In this document: positions 1 to 8,645 of the stretch, in pieces
Numbering within the stretch: position 1 is the first letter of the stretch
Layout: each line of letters begins with the position of its first letter
Source of the DNA: Gymnopilus junonius
Taxonomy: Eukaryota > Basidiomycota > Agaricomycetes > Agaricales > Galerinaceae
Length of the DNA stretch: 25,923 nt
Reading direction: 5' to 3'
Assembly: GCA_015501075.1 (NCBI GenBank)
Contig: JADNYJ010000441.1
Location: 1 to 25,923 of the forward strand
The notes under the pieces: generated by a model
What the model saw: only the letters and a program-made list of their open reading frames with translations
Databases searched by the model: none
What the model was told of the DNA's origin: nothing
Program-made: the position numbers and the translations under genes

Positions 1-1199
1 TGGGGTCGGGTTGGTGGTGCTGGACGTATTGAGCGGTGGTGTGTGCTCGGAGGAGGGGAGATGCGTAGATGTGGGTTATAGGGACAGGTGCGAATGCGGT
101 GCCTAGGGCGTTTGCTTGCTAAAGAGGTAAGGAACTCATGTCAGATTTGCGATGGAGTACAGTCCCAGTAGGTCCTTTACTTTCTTGCCTGTGGTTCGAG
201 TCAATCAGGACCCCTGGAATTGGCATAACAATATTCCGGTGCTTACCTAGGTCAGAGAGCGGAGCATCTCTCCATCCAGCCCAGATACTTTTCTAAAAGT
301 CGGGAAGGCTTTCAGAAATATGCCATCAAACTTCTGAAGAGATGACCTCACCAAATTATCCTCGCTCTCTCCATGTCTAATCTAAAGAATAACATTTCGT
401 TAGCACCTACTCTCATATCAGACAGTAGAGCAAGGAAATGCACGAAAGTCACTGTAACCATATCGATGAACTGGCTTGATGGGTCTTCAGTGGGGTAGTG
501 AAGGGAAGCAACGTGCGATTATAATCAGCCGGAATGGGTCCACCTCGAGCTTACTTATATATGACCCTCCCGAAGGTTTAGATGGCATTCACCGGATGAT
601 ACATGCCGCCTTTCTGACTCGACTCGGGTAAGATCCAGTGAAGTCCACTTAGTCGTCATAATCGATTGTACAATGCCGTAGTCGATCCTTCGCTAGGTAT
701 CCTGAATGTCGTTGTCGTTGGTAAATGAGAGGATTCGCAGCCCAATCAATATATTTTGTCATTATTTACTTTCGGGCCGGGACTCGGAATACTTTTTCAC
801 GGTTAACGCTGCGAGGAGTTGCAAGCTGCATCGAACTAGTACTGGATCATGAACAACTCCAGTGAACCCGACAGTCGAGGTCAAGATCCGGTGAAGTGGA
901 TGATGAAATAGTAACTTGATCTGACCAACTGCTTACATAGAATATACATGACTTGAATACGAACATGAGAGGACTCAACGTCCCAAGGCAAGATACGAAT
1001 AGAAGACCTGCCGGTTTAACAATGACAATAGAACAGATAGCCAGCGGCAAGATACTGGGTATTCGTTGAAGGTCAAGAGTTTGCGAAGAGCGGCGTCGTG
1101 AAAGGAGAACGAATGTCCTCGTAATCACTAGATCGACGAGAGTTGTTTTTGCCTGTTAGGAGTTTTTGGGTAAGCCATAAGGCGAACAGAAAAAGTGAA
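1..1199. other. No gene recognised
   Basis: Both strands hold only short open frames without recognisable motifs and without convincing donor/acceptor pairs. A related phrase, aagatccrgtgaagt, occurs twice (about 630 and 883). The stretch probably contains the 3' flank of the minus-strand gene that ends at 1200. I see no tRNA, transposon end or promoter that I can defend. Confidence 0.4.
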
Positions 1200-2963
1200 C
1201 TAAGCAAACTTGCCTCTTGATATCCTTTTCCTGTCGAGAGGAGATCCAGCTGCCGAGAGTTGGGCAAGAAGTGGACGAACACATTTAGCATCTTTGTCTA
1301 CAGCATCGAGAATATCCAGCATTCCTTCTGTGATACTTGAGATGGATGATAATCGCTCTTTCGTCAGATCCGTGGGTTGCATTAGCGTCTGTGAGTGCGG
1401 ATGCGACATCGAGGCCTTCGAGGCTTCAGCGAAACGGCGAAACGACGAAAACGAGAACGGTGGCTTAGTGAATATAGGACTATCGGGATACTTGAGAAAT
1501 AGGATGGTGGCATCTTGAATTATGATTAGGCGAAGGTACTTGAGAAGGCCAAGGAAACCCAGAAGTGAGTCGTCCATGGCCTTTTCGCCGTATTTGCCCA
1601 TCCTTTTGCAGCAATTTGAAATTTCTTGGTCAACCCAAGGAAATAGATAGTCTAGAAGTTCCGAGGGAGGATCTGCCAGACGTAAGGTCAAAGTTAAAAC
1701 AAGTGAGAAATCATTCACTCGAAAGGTGCCGATTCTGATTGTATAGTTCCCAACGTGTAATGGTGTCCTTCTGGTTGGCCAGCGAATGCGGTCCTGCAAC
1801 GCCGTTACAATATGTGTTCAAGATGCTATTGAAATCTGTCAAGTTTCGTTACTTCGCAACGTCGGAGAAAATCAATGTTAAAGAGTTACGCGTTTTTGTC
1901 AAGGGCTTCTTTTCGTCTGTTTGACCAGGAAACAGACTCATTTTGTGCCATTCCACTTGACCGTATGGTCTATCTATAGCGCCAGAAAAGAAAATAGGTC
2001 GCTCCTTAGCTAAAATATGGAAGTGGCTATAAAAATAAAATCCAACTGCGCTCATGGCGCAAGCTTCTGCCCATGAGTGACGAAAGACCACTGGCGTGAT
2101 TAGCTTTCCATCAGGGCCATATATCTCCTGTCGAGGTTTCAAGGCAAGTGCCTGTCAGATAGACCAAGGATAATGAGTAGAACCAAAGTTGTCCAAAAAA
2201 TGACTAACGCACTGCTTGCTTCAGAATACTGCCAGGAAGGACCACATTGTGTAAGGTTAAATCAGACCAGCACAATGTCCTTAGCTCGTCAAAGAGAGGA
2301 GGACCTGTTCCAACAGTGAGAGCGAGCATGGCTTGGTTCCTGATGACCTCATGTAACGCCTCTTTATTGTTGGGAAGTACCGTCAGAAGCTCGTGTTTCG
2401 ATCTCTTGCATAGATGATATGTCGTGAAAAATTTTGTGGACGATGGGTTATTGCTCAAAACGATTTCTCCGCGGACGATTTTTGATGGTGGTTTGGAGTC
2501 TAGACAGAGAAGAAATACAGTAAATCATCTGTCTGGCACGATTTAGATTTGATACTTTATACCTCCAGACATTGTACCCTGAAACGGTGCATTATTTAAG
2601 CATATAATTAATACAGTTGACTATAGGAATATCAATACTTACAGATCTAGGGAAGATACGGTGTTGCAGGGGCCGAAAGTACCAGAGGCTTCCTTCAAAC
2701 TCTTTCTGGACAGTGTGATTGATTGGAAGGACGTTTTGAGTTAGGCCATCGTTTGGATCCTGGACAGATTGGGAGGGCGGTGCAGGTGAGCACATAAAGC
2801 TAGATTCAGGACTATGGCTTGGATTGTCTCGCGTCGTCTCTGGGGTCACAACCAGGATTGGCCGAAAAGAAGTAATGTCGAGGCTATCTTCGTCATTGAA
2901 GATATCTTGGGCAACAAGTCGGGGAGAATTTGCAAGATGACGCTGGAAGTCGTTAGGATTCAT
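1200..2963 (-). CDS. Crypton/Ndc10-like tyrosine-recombinase-derived protein, probably degenerate
   Basis: Proposed exons are 2963-2643, 2578-2563 (a 16-nt micro-exon), 2499-2213, 2151-1853 and 1793-1200, giving about 505 residues if one base is missing before the last junction, where the phases disagree by one. The start is the ATG opening MNPNDFQRHLANSPRL. Seen: a segment reading VFRHSWAEACAMSAVGFYFY followed by SHFHIL, then GQVEWHKMSLFPG, and later PPSELLDYLFPWVDQEI and IIIQDATILFLKYPDSPIF. From memory, this order matches the basidiomycete Crypton-like family: a capsule of the form LCPVGALAxxxFxxFH, then a WY/WH...G segment, then a PPxELLxxxFPWV tail. Oddity: in that family the stretch between the first and last blocks carries the recombinase His/Arg/Tyr residues, and here it is reduced to about 30 codons with no such motif. 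It is therefore likely a domesticated or dead copy. Other parts, including the N-terminus, are unrecognised. Confidence 0.5.
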
Positions 2964-3777
2964 TGGTCATATTCGTATTGGGGGCCTATACTCAGAACAT
3001 CAGGGCTTCAAGCGAGGACAGTGGCAATCAAGAAAACAAATAGCTACCAATGAATCAGATCAAGGGCGTAGACGCACTTGCAGTAAGGAGGTGGAAGAAA
3101 ATGGCGCGTACTGGCTTTGCAGTTCTTTTTCTACCCCCTTAGCTTTTGCTTGCTGCGCAGGTGAGCCATGGCCCATCACAGAATGGCCCTCAGCGTTCTT
3201 GGTCGCGCAAAGAACTGCAGAATGCCATGGTACGATAGTCAATGTGGGCCATTGGTTGATTATGAATGAAGTTTTCAACGAAGCGTTGGAGGAAAGATTA
3301 TTTGTCGGACCTTTAAACGCGTCTCAGGATGCGTCAGCATTGCTCTTTCCTATTCTCTACCCTCGATTATTGAACAGTGAACGTTCGAACGATCAAAGTC
3401 TTGCATTCCTCCAGCTACAATGCCTCGTCTGCTCTGTCGGACAAATATATAGACTATGCCCAGGCCACTGACAATAGTCGCAGCCACCTGTATTGACGTC
3501 GACCATGGCAAGTTTCACAGCAATTGCCAGGTATACTTTCTTATTGTACTCTCTTTGCCACCCTTTGTTGTGGAAGTATTCAACAGGCCTTTGACTCTCG
3601 CATGCCAAAGCTCTGTCTCATGCTGCTTCGACCCTGGTGGTCGTGTCCTTGGTGCAGGCTCTATGCTTTTGCCCCTGCCTATCATGTCGTCTTTTTTTTC
3701 TATCAGCATCAGCAAGAATATTGTAATCGTTCTTTATCTTTTTCTGTCGACTTTGGTTTTCCCGCGTCTATCAAAGG
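2964..3777. other. 5' flank of the Crypton-like gene, no gene assigned
   Basis: Open frames exist on both strands (for example 3091-3471 plus and 3060-3278 minus), but they overlap antiparallel, have no recognisable domain and no supporting splice structure. The stretch ends with ATCAAAGG (3770-3777), the left target-site duplication of the transposon that follows. Confidence 0.35.
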
Positions 3778-4417
3778 AGGACCTCTGATTGTTCTGAGGG
3801 AACTCGGATACAAAACTGGCCGTTTTGCGTGAAAAATAGGTTGACAACATTTTTGCCTTTGGCGGCCATTTTTGGGTAGATTTCGTATCCATCTCCAAAT
3901 TTCGCCCATTTTTGGGTGGACTATGTATCCAAGTTCAAAAAAATCCAAAGAAATTGCAAAATTTGTTTAAAAAATTTCTCCTGCTGCACAAGGCTTTAGA
4001 TCATCGTCTACGGTAGTTTAAAATGTCTGGTACCTGTTAGTAATAAATCTAATTCCTATATTTCTTCCTCCTCATTCTTTTTCCTCCTCCGAGCTGTCAA
4101 TGATTTGATGGCAACCACTATGGGTCTTTCTGACAACTCAATTGAGCATGAATTTTTTGTGACAAAAAGGGAACAGGTTTGAGAGGCAAAATGGCCTAGC
4201 GACATATGGTAAGGGCATTGTTGGGCCACTCATAGGTGGATGGTATCCGACATTGGGCGGCAAGGCCATTTTGTGGTTGACTATGGATCTATGTCTGAAG
4301 CACTCGATACTGGCAATAGGTGGACGCTAGCAGGGGCAATATCTGAGTTCCGCGGCCAAAGGCCGCCGTTTATAGGTGGACCGGTATCCGAGTTCACTCC
4401 CAATAATCAGAGGTCCT
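3778..4417. mobile_element. Non-autonomous DNA transposon (MITE-like), 8-bp target duplication
   Basis: The left end reads AGGACCTCTGATT and the right end is its exact reverse complement, AATCAGAGGTCCT. The inverted match continues inward, with 27 of 31 bases matching between 3781-3811 and the reverse complement of 4384-4414. The element is bounded by identical octamers ATCAAAGG at 3770-3777 and 4418-4425; the direct repeat can be stretched to CTATCAAAGG if the terminal T and C are counted as flank. It is about 640 bp long and has no credible transposase frame. An 8-bp duplication is typical of hAT and also of KDZ/Zisupton-like elements; a 9-bp reading would suggest Mutator-like. Superfamily is therefore unresolved. 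Confidence 0.75.
3799..4395. repeat. Subterminal degenerate repeats inside the first transposon
   Basis: A phrase close to GGTGGAC-N-GTATCCGAGTTC recurs at 3914-3936, 4234-4252, 4319-4353 (as gtggac...tatctgagttc) and 4375-4395. It also occurs in reverse complement at the left end (3801-3812, aactcggatac). Copies vary in spacing and by a few bases. Clusters of short subterminal repeats are typical transposase-binding sites in hAT- and Mutator-type elements; binding here is inference. Confidence 0.5.
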
Positions 4418-4425
4418 ATCAAAGG

Positions 4426-4939
4426 CCCAGCGTTCATTTGCAATGAATTAATTAGCACATTCACTTGGATGTCAACTGCATCAGGAACGCCTGGTTTAAA
4501 CCTTAGGCGTGGTTTTGGTAAATTATTGGATCTACGTCGGACTTTTTCTGGTGTCGAAGTATTCAGGAACGACATGGTCTAATGGGCACATTTCCAATAA
4601 GTACGGCGACCCGCAATCCTCAAAATCATGTTTAGCTGCCTGGATATTTGAGGTATCCAGCAATTAGGCTTGGAGGCAGCGCTGCGTGCACTGGGCGTTG
4701 GAGGGCAATTATACACTTCTACACTTCTGTACATCAAACCGAATGAGGGTGAGTTGCGTTTACTAGTAGATTTTTATTACTTTAATCAACTCAATGATAA
4801 CACTAGTTTGTGGAGTCTTCACTCCAGAAGAATTGTTATATTCTAGAGAACAGACGATTAAAGATTCTGAATTATTTTGGAACAGCCCTTTTAAATAGAC
4901 CTGGAAATTTTCTTGAATAAAGACGACCGTATCAATCTA
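4426..4939. other. Intergenic, between two transposons
   Basis: No gene is recognised. The phrase ctgtacatcaaaccga at about 4729 resembles the terminal repeat of the element starting at 4940 (ctgtaccaaaccgacc) and may be an old end fragment of the same family. The rest is AT-rich and unassigned. Confidence 0.4.
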
Positions 4940-5226
4940 CTGTACCAAACCGACCAACTCTTCAGCCTGGTGACGCGTGACACATTTCGACCATCTCTTC
5001 GGCTCTTCGAGGGTGCCTGGGACGCGTGACGAAGAGACAAAACTCTTCGTCCAGGGGGAGAAATTTTTGGTTTTTTTACCATTTTTGGGGCCGTTTTTGG
5101 CTGTTCTTTTTTTTTTTGGCCTGTCACCCTCTTCGGAGCCCTTGGTGACGCGTGACAAATAGGGAAATCTCTTCTCTTCAGCCGACTTTGTGACGCGTGA
5201 CCGAAGAGTCCGTCGGTTTAGTACAG
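4940..5226. mobile_element. Short Tc1/mariner-type MITE with TA duplication
   Basis: TA dinucleotides lie directly outside both ends (4938-4939 and 5227-5228). The left end CTGTACCAAACCGAC is mirrored at the right by GTCGGTTTAGTACAG, and the inverted match runs about 24 bases with three mismatches, on to ACTCTTC. At 287 bp with no open frame of note, this is a non-autonomous element. TA duplication plus short terminal repeats is the signature of Tc1/mariner-related MITEs. Confidence 0.7.
4970..5201. repeat. Four GTGACGCGTGAC repeats inside the MITE
   Basis: GTGACGCGTGAC occurs at 4970-4981, 5145-5156 and 5190-5201, and as GGGACGCGTGAC at 5019-5030. All are in the same orientation and are interspersed with ctcttcgg/cgaagag words. 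Each unit is itself two GTGAC words around GC and contains the palindrome ACGCGT. The function is unknown; they may be transposase-binding sites or a tandem amplification within the family. Confidence 0.8.
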
Positions 5227-5293
5227 TATACTTAGAGTGACACATTGATCATTTCCCACTGGTCAACAGCTTTGTCCCGTTACGTTCAACCTG

Positions 5294-5314
5294 CTGTACC
5301 AACTGGCAGTACAG
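5294..5314. repeat. Short palindrome resembling joined ends of the TA MITE
   Basis: The sequence ctgtaccaactggcagtacag begins with CTGTACCAA, the terminal word of the nearby MITE, and ends with its mirror GTACAG. It could be an excision footprint or a chance palindrome. TA does not flank it, which weakens the footprint reading. Confidence 0.3.
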
Positions 5315-5412
5315 CCTCCATGACAGGACCTGCATAGATAGAGGTTCATATTTCCCACCATGTACTTGTAGTTCTTCTTGTCGGTACAATAGGCTTGCGC
5401 TGGACGATAACT

Positions 5413-6600
5413 ATGCTTCGACTAAGTGGCGAGCTCCCGATACTTGACCTTTCGAATCCAGAAACTGCATGTAGGAATTGCTGCGAGAAGTTCAGCTTTT
5501 TCGCCTCGGGGACAAGGTGTTATCATTGCGGTTAGTCTTCTAGTCTACTTTGATTGAGGATAAACATTGACTCAATGCCCTTGATCATTCCCCTTTCTGA
5601 ATCCGTAGGATACCATTACTGTCGCACTTGCGCGACCCAGGCTGGGCATCATGCCTGATAATCCAACCAATCGCACCGCGTCCAGTTAATTACACAGTCA
5701 AGAATGTGTGCTGCTTTTGTGTTGAATTCTTGACAAGTGAGTTTTTGAAGCTTCGCAAAGAAACTCTGTTGACTGTCGTCTCGTCATTTATTTAGTCACT
5801 AGTGCTGGTGCTGCACATTTAAACAGCCAATTTTCACAAGAGGACCTGCTCCGATATGCTCGAGCATACAACATTGTGGATCCGATTCAAGCAGGTGAAT
5901 CTTCGAAGGCTGAGTTGATTTCAGTTATTACCAAGCTAAGTAAGGTGAGCATGCGAACTGTATTGCGCAGAGGATGTATCACGGCTGAGCTTACATATTG
6001 CTTTCAGGACGGCTGTAACTGCCTCCCATTGGAAAACGAGGCTCGTCTTTCAGTCCAGAGTATTTAAGTGTGTTTGTTGACTTCTTGACAGAGGTATTAT
6101 AGGCAGTATTCTGTCCCGAGCAACATCCCTCACTCGCGAATGGGCTTTTCCACTGTCACACTCCAATATACTACTCTTCTTAGACCACTCTGCATGTCTT
6201 GGGGTACCAATAATCCATGGGTACCACCTCCTAGCAATAATCCTTCGAATTTGGTGGCACCTGTAAGCAGAGTTGAGAGGTATTCTGTCTCTAAACATTC
6301 ACCTGTTGCCTATTCGACATCCCCATCCACCTCCCTGATCAATTCTTCCTCTGCTCTGTGCGTGGTCTGTCAGGATGAAGAAGCCATTATTGCAATTATA
6401 TCCTGTGGGTGCGTACAAAATCTTTCCCTCTCAGATGCTCTCTATAAAATCATTTGAGTTTTAATGTCCCTTTCATCCATAGACACATGGCACTGTGCAA
6501 AGGTTGCTCTGACACGATTATGAAAAGTACACGCCAATGTCCTTTGTGTCGAACAGAAATTTCTACGAAAGAGCAGCTCATCAGGATTTATAAGCCTTGA
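5413..6600 (+). CDS. Short FYVE-like/RING E3 ligase paralogue with one frame break
   Basis: Exons are 5413-5530, 5609-5736, 5796-5944, 6008-6040, 6092-6408 and 6483-6600, giving 287 residues once one missing base near 5655 is allowed for. Seen: an N-terminal zinc-binding pattern ACRNCCEKF...RCYHCGYHYCRTC with a further CCFC; a SAP-like helix pair containing EDLLRYARAYNIVDP; and a C-terminal C3HC4 RING from LCVVCQDEEA to CPLCRTEI. Intron positions match the full-length copy at 14569-16583 exactly. The fourth exon (33 nt) and last exon (118 nt) have identical lengths in both. This copy lacks the long proline/glutamine-rich middle and the coiled coil. Oddities: a stop (HHA followed by TGA) unless one base is restored, and a GC in place of GT at the donor after 6040. 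It may be a working short ligase misread by one base, or an early pseudogene. The RING implies ubiquitin ligase activity by family. Confidence 0.6.
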
Positions 6601-7009
6601 ACGTTCTTGAACGTCTGAAATTATCTGGTAAATGCATAATCACATTCAATGTTTTTATTACATACATAATTCTATTCCATCCTTATGAGGGCATGTCGAG
6701 TAAAAACGCTTACCCGCACCTGCTTTCTCTAAATGGCTACGCTCATGCTTAGCAGGTGTATCATCTGTGAGAGAAGGATTGAAGTCGTAACTCGCCCGTT
6801 CCGACGGGAAATTGTTTCGTTCGGCAAGACCCGGCCACTGGACAGATTTCCGTTTTCCGTTTCATGCCTCTCTTTTATCGATGGCCATCCACGACCCATC
6901 TTGGATGCGATATTACGAGTACATACGAGCCAATCATTTGATTCTCGTCCATCCCATCTCCACATTTACGCATTGCCGTATCTCAGAACCTGGCCAGCTT
7001 AGACTCACG
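6601..7009. other. Intergenic between paralogue copies
   Basis: This is the 3' flank of the short FYVE/RING copy. An open frame at 6733-7002 contains CIICERRIEV, but no partner cysteines follow, so I do not call a zinc finger. No transposon ends were found. Confidence 0.35.
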
Positions 7010-7366
7010 GCCTTCGAATGTGGCTGCTCTAAATGTCGCCTGGACTTCGCAAGTTCACTTGAAATTGGATACCATGCCAATTTGATGCCAATGCAGTCCT
7101 TCTTCCTCAGGCCACAAGTCCGAGCTTGTCAGTCTGATGCGCATGATCTTTCTTTGACCTTGGTCGAATAATACGAGCCTTCAGCTTCAAGCGTTCAAGC
7201 CCCTTGCATCAGGCTTAGTATGGACATAACGAAAGTTCATTATACTAGACATTTATCCTTATGTGGACATTGCTCTGCGAAGATCATGGAGAGAACACAG
7301 TGGTGTCCGCTGTGTCGGATGAGGATCACGACGAGGAATCAGCTCGTGAAGATTTATATGCCGTAG
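7010..7366 (+). pseudogene. Remnant of a third FYVE-like/RING ligase copy
   Basis: The clear part is 7249-7366, a terminal RING exon preceded by a usable acceptor (tatactag). It encodes HLSLCGHCSAKIMERTQW then CPLCRMRI and ends in VKIYMP-stop. The exon is 118 nt long, exactly the length of the last exon in both other copies, and shares the xCxxC...WCPLCRxxI...IY pattern. Upstream at about 7018-7075, CSKCRLDF...GYHAN faintly resembles the zinc-binding start of the family (CRKCGKEF...CYHCG). The middle exons and the first RING cysteine pair are absent. I read it as a truncated duplicate lying head-to-tail behind the 5413-6600 copy. The 7249-7366 part is certain as family sequence; the upstream part is a guess. 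Confidence 0.6.
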
Positions 7367-8645
7367 AACCTGGTAAAGTGCAACGATCTGCACCGGTTTC
7401 TTGATTTTTCAGAGGCTCATTGCTTTTCATGTTCGTCACCAGGTTTGAACTATGCCTTTAGTCCCTTTTATTTTATATTTTCCTCCGAGAATTTGACTTG
7501 ACTTTCGGGGAAAGCTTGAGTTGCCGCTCCATCTGTTGCTACCCACAAGGATTAACAGTCGAAGGAATTAAGCGGAAAATCATAAACCTATCGCAAATCC
7601 TTCGAAATCATGTGAAGCTGTTCTGATGTCGTACTAGATTGAAAGTCGAAGGTTGCGGCACAGGTGGTTCTGCGACTGTCGAGGCAAACAGAATATTTCA
7701 GAAATTAGTTCAAAATGCATTTGAATCTATCTATCTGTCACGGCCCTCGGAGTTACATCTAAAAGCAGGATTGTTATTGAACGGGTTCCATGGACGTTGA
7801 CATCGGAGTCCCAACATTCAATCCATCCGTTTGAATAGGCGACGGAATCTGGCAATCCACAGAGCCACCGGGCATGTATTCCGCACTGGCTCTGTGATTT
7901 TTCGCGGAGACGAACAGGGAGGGCGGTCTTTGGCGATTTTGAAAAATAATGGGTTTCTGCAGCATTTTTCAATTTATCCTTAGTACTAGGTAGGCATCGG
8001 GGGAGGATGTGCAGCGTGTCAAACACAGCTCGGTCTGAAAGGTAACCGAAAAAAATCGATGTCATAGTCCATTCATAGCCTCTGCCACAGCAATTTTTAG
8101 TTCAGGCACGCGAATAGAAAGGGAACGTTTAAGTCAAGAATCAAGATAGAGCCTCGTGCAGAAAAATACGAGGGCGTCATATACCGTAAACGGAAGAGAT
8201 AGAGGCTTTAACACCAGCGATATGCTCCAGGCGCGAATTTATTTGAATGGATGCAAGCTGCAACCTGGACGAGTTGCAACAATCCCGCTGTCAAAGCTGT
8301 ACGCTAGGTCGGATCAAACGCTATTTTCAGAAGCGGCTACAAATATGAAATCAGATGACACACTAGGCCTGATTAGTGGATGCAATGAACTCGAAAAGCC
8401 TTTGGAGGAGTGGAGAAGAAAATAAAAGAAAAGCGGGGACAAAAGAGTGGGCGATGAAGAGGATTGGCTTGGCTGAGCTAAACGGAAGCAATGGGGAAGA
8501 CAAAAAAAGAACGGATAAACAAATGACGTTGTAGAGATCTCCTGCGAAAAAGGAGGTCGGCTCTTACGATCGAACCCATCAAAGACGCTAAGTTATAAAC
8601 ATCCCGTCCCTTGTCTGCCATGCTCGACTCTCGTGCCCCACCGAC
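7367..8645. other. Intergenic, upstream of the CSC1-like gene
   Basis: About 1.3 kb without a recognisable gene. Open frames at 7727-8065 (minus) and 8156-8425 (plus) show no domain, signal or splice support. The last few hundred bases presumably hold the promoter and 5' untranslated region of the gene starting at 8646. The ATG at 8620 (ccatgctcg) lies in this leader and is not the preferred start. Confidence 0.35.

Noticed and set aside
180..230. ggttcgagtc, a tRNA B-box-like word
   Set aside because: The flanks cannot form a T-arm and no A box or acceptor stem lies at the right distance upstream.
3060..3471. Opposed open frames of 72 and 126 codons
   Set aside because: They overlap antiparallel and neither shows family features; at most one could be real and I cannot choose.
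7727..8065. 112-codon minus-strand open frame
   Set aside because: No recognisable domain, no splice partners and no supporting context.
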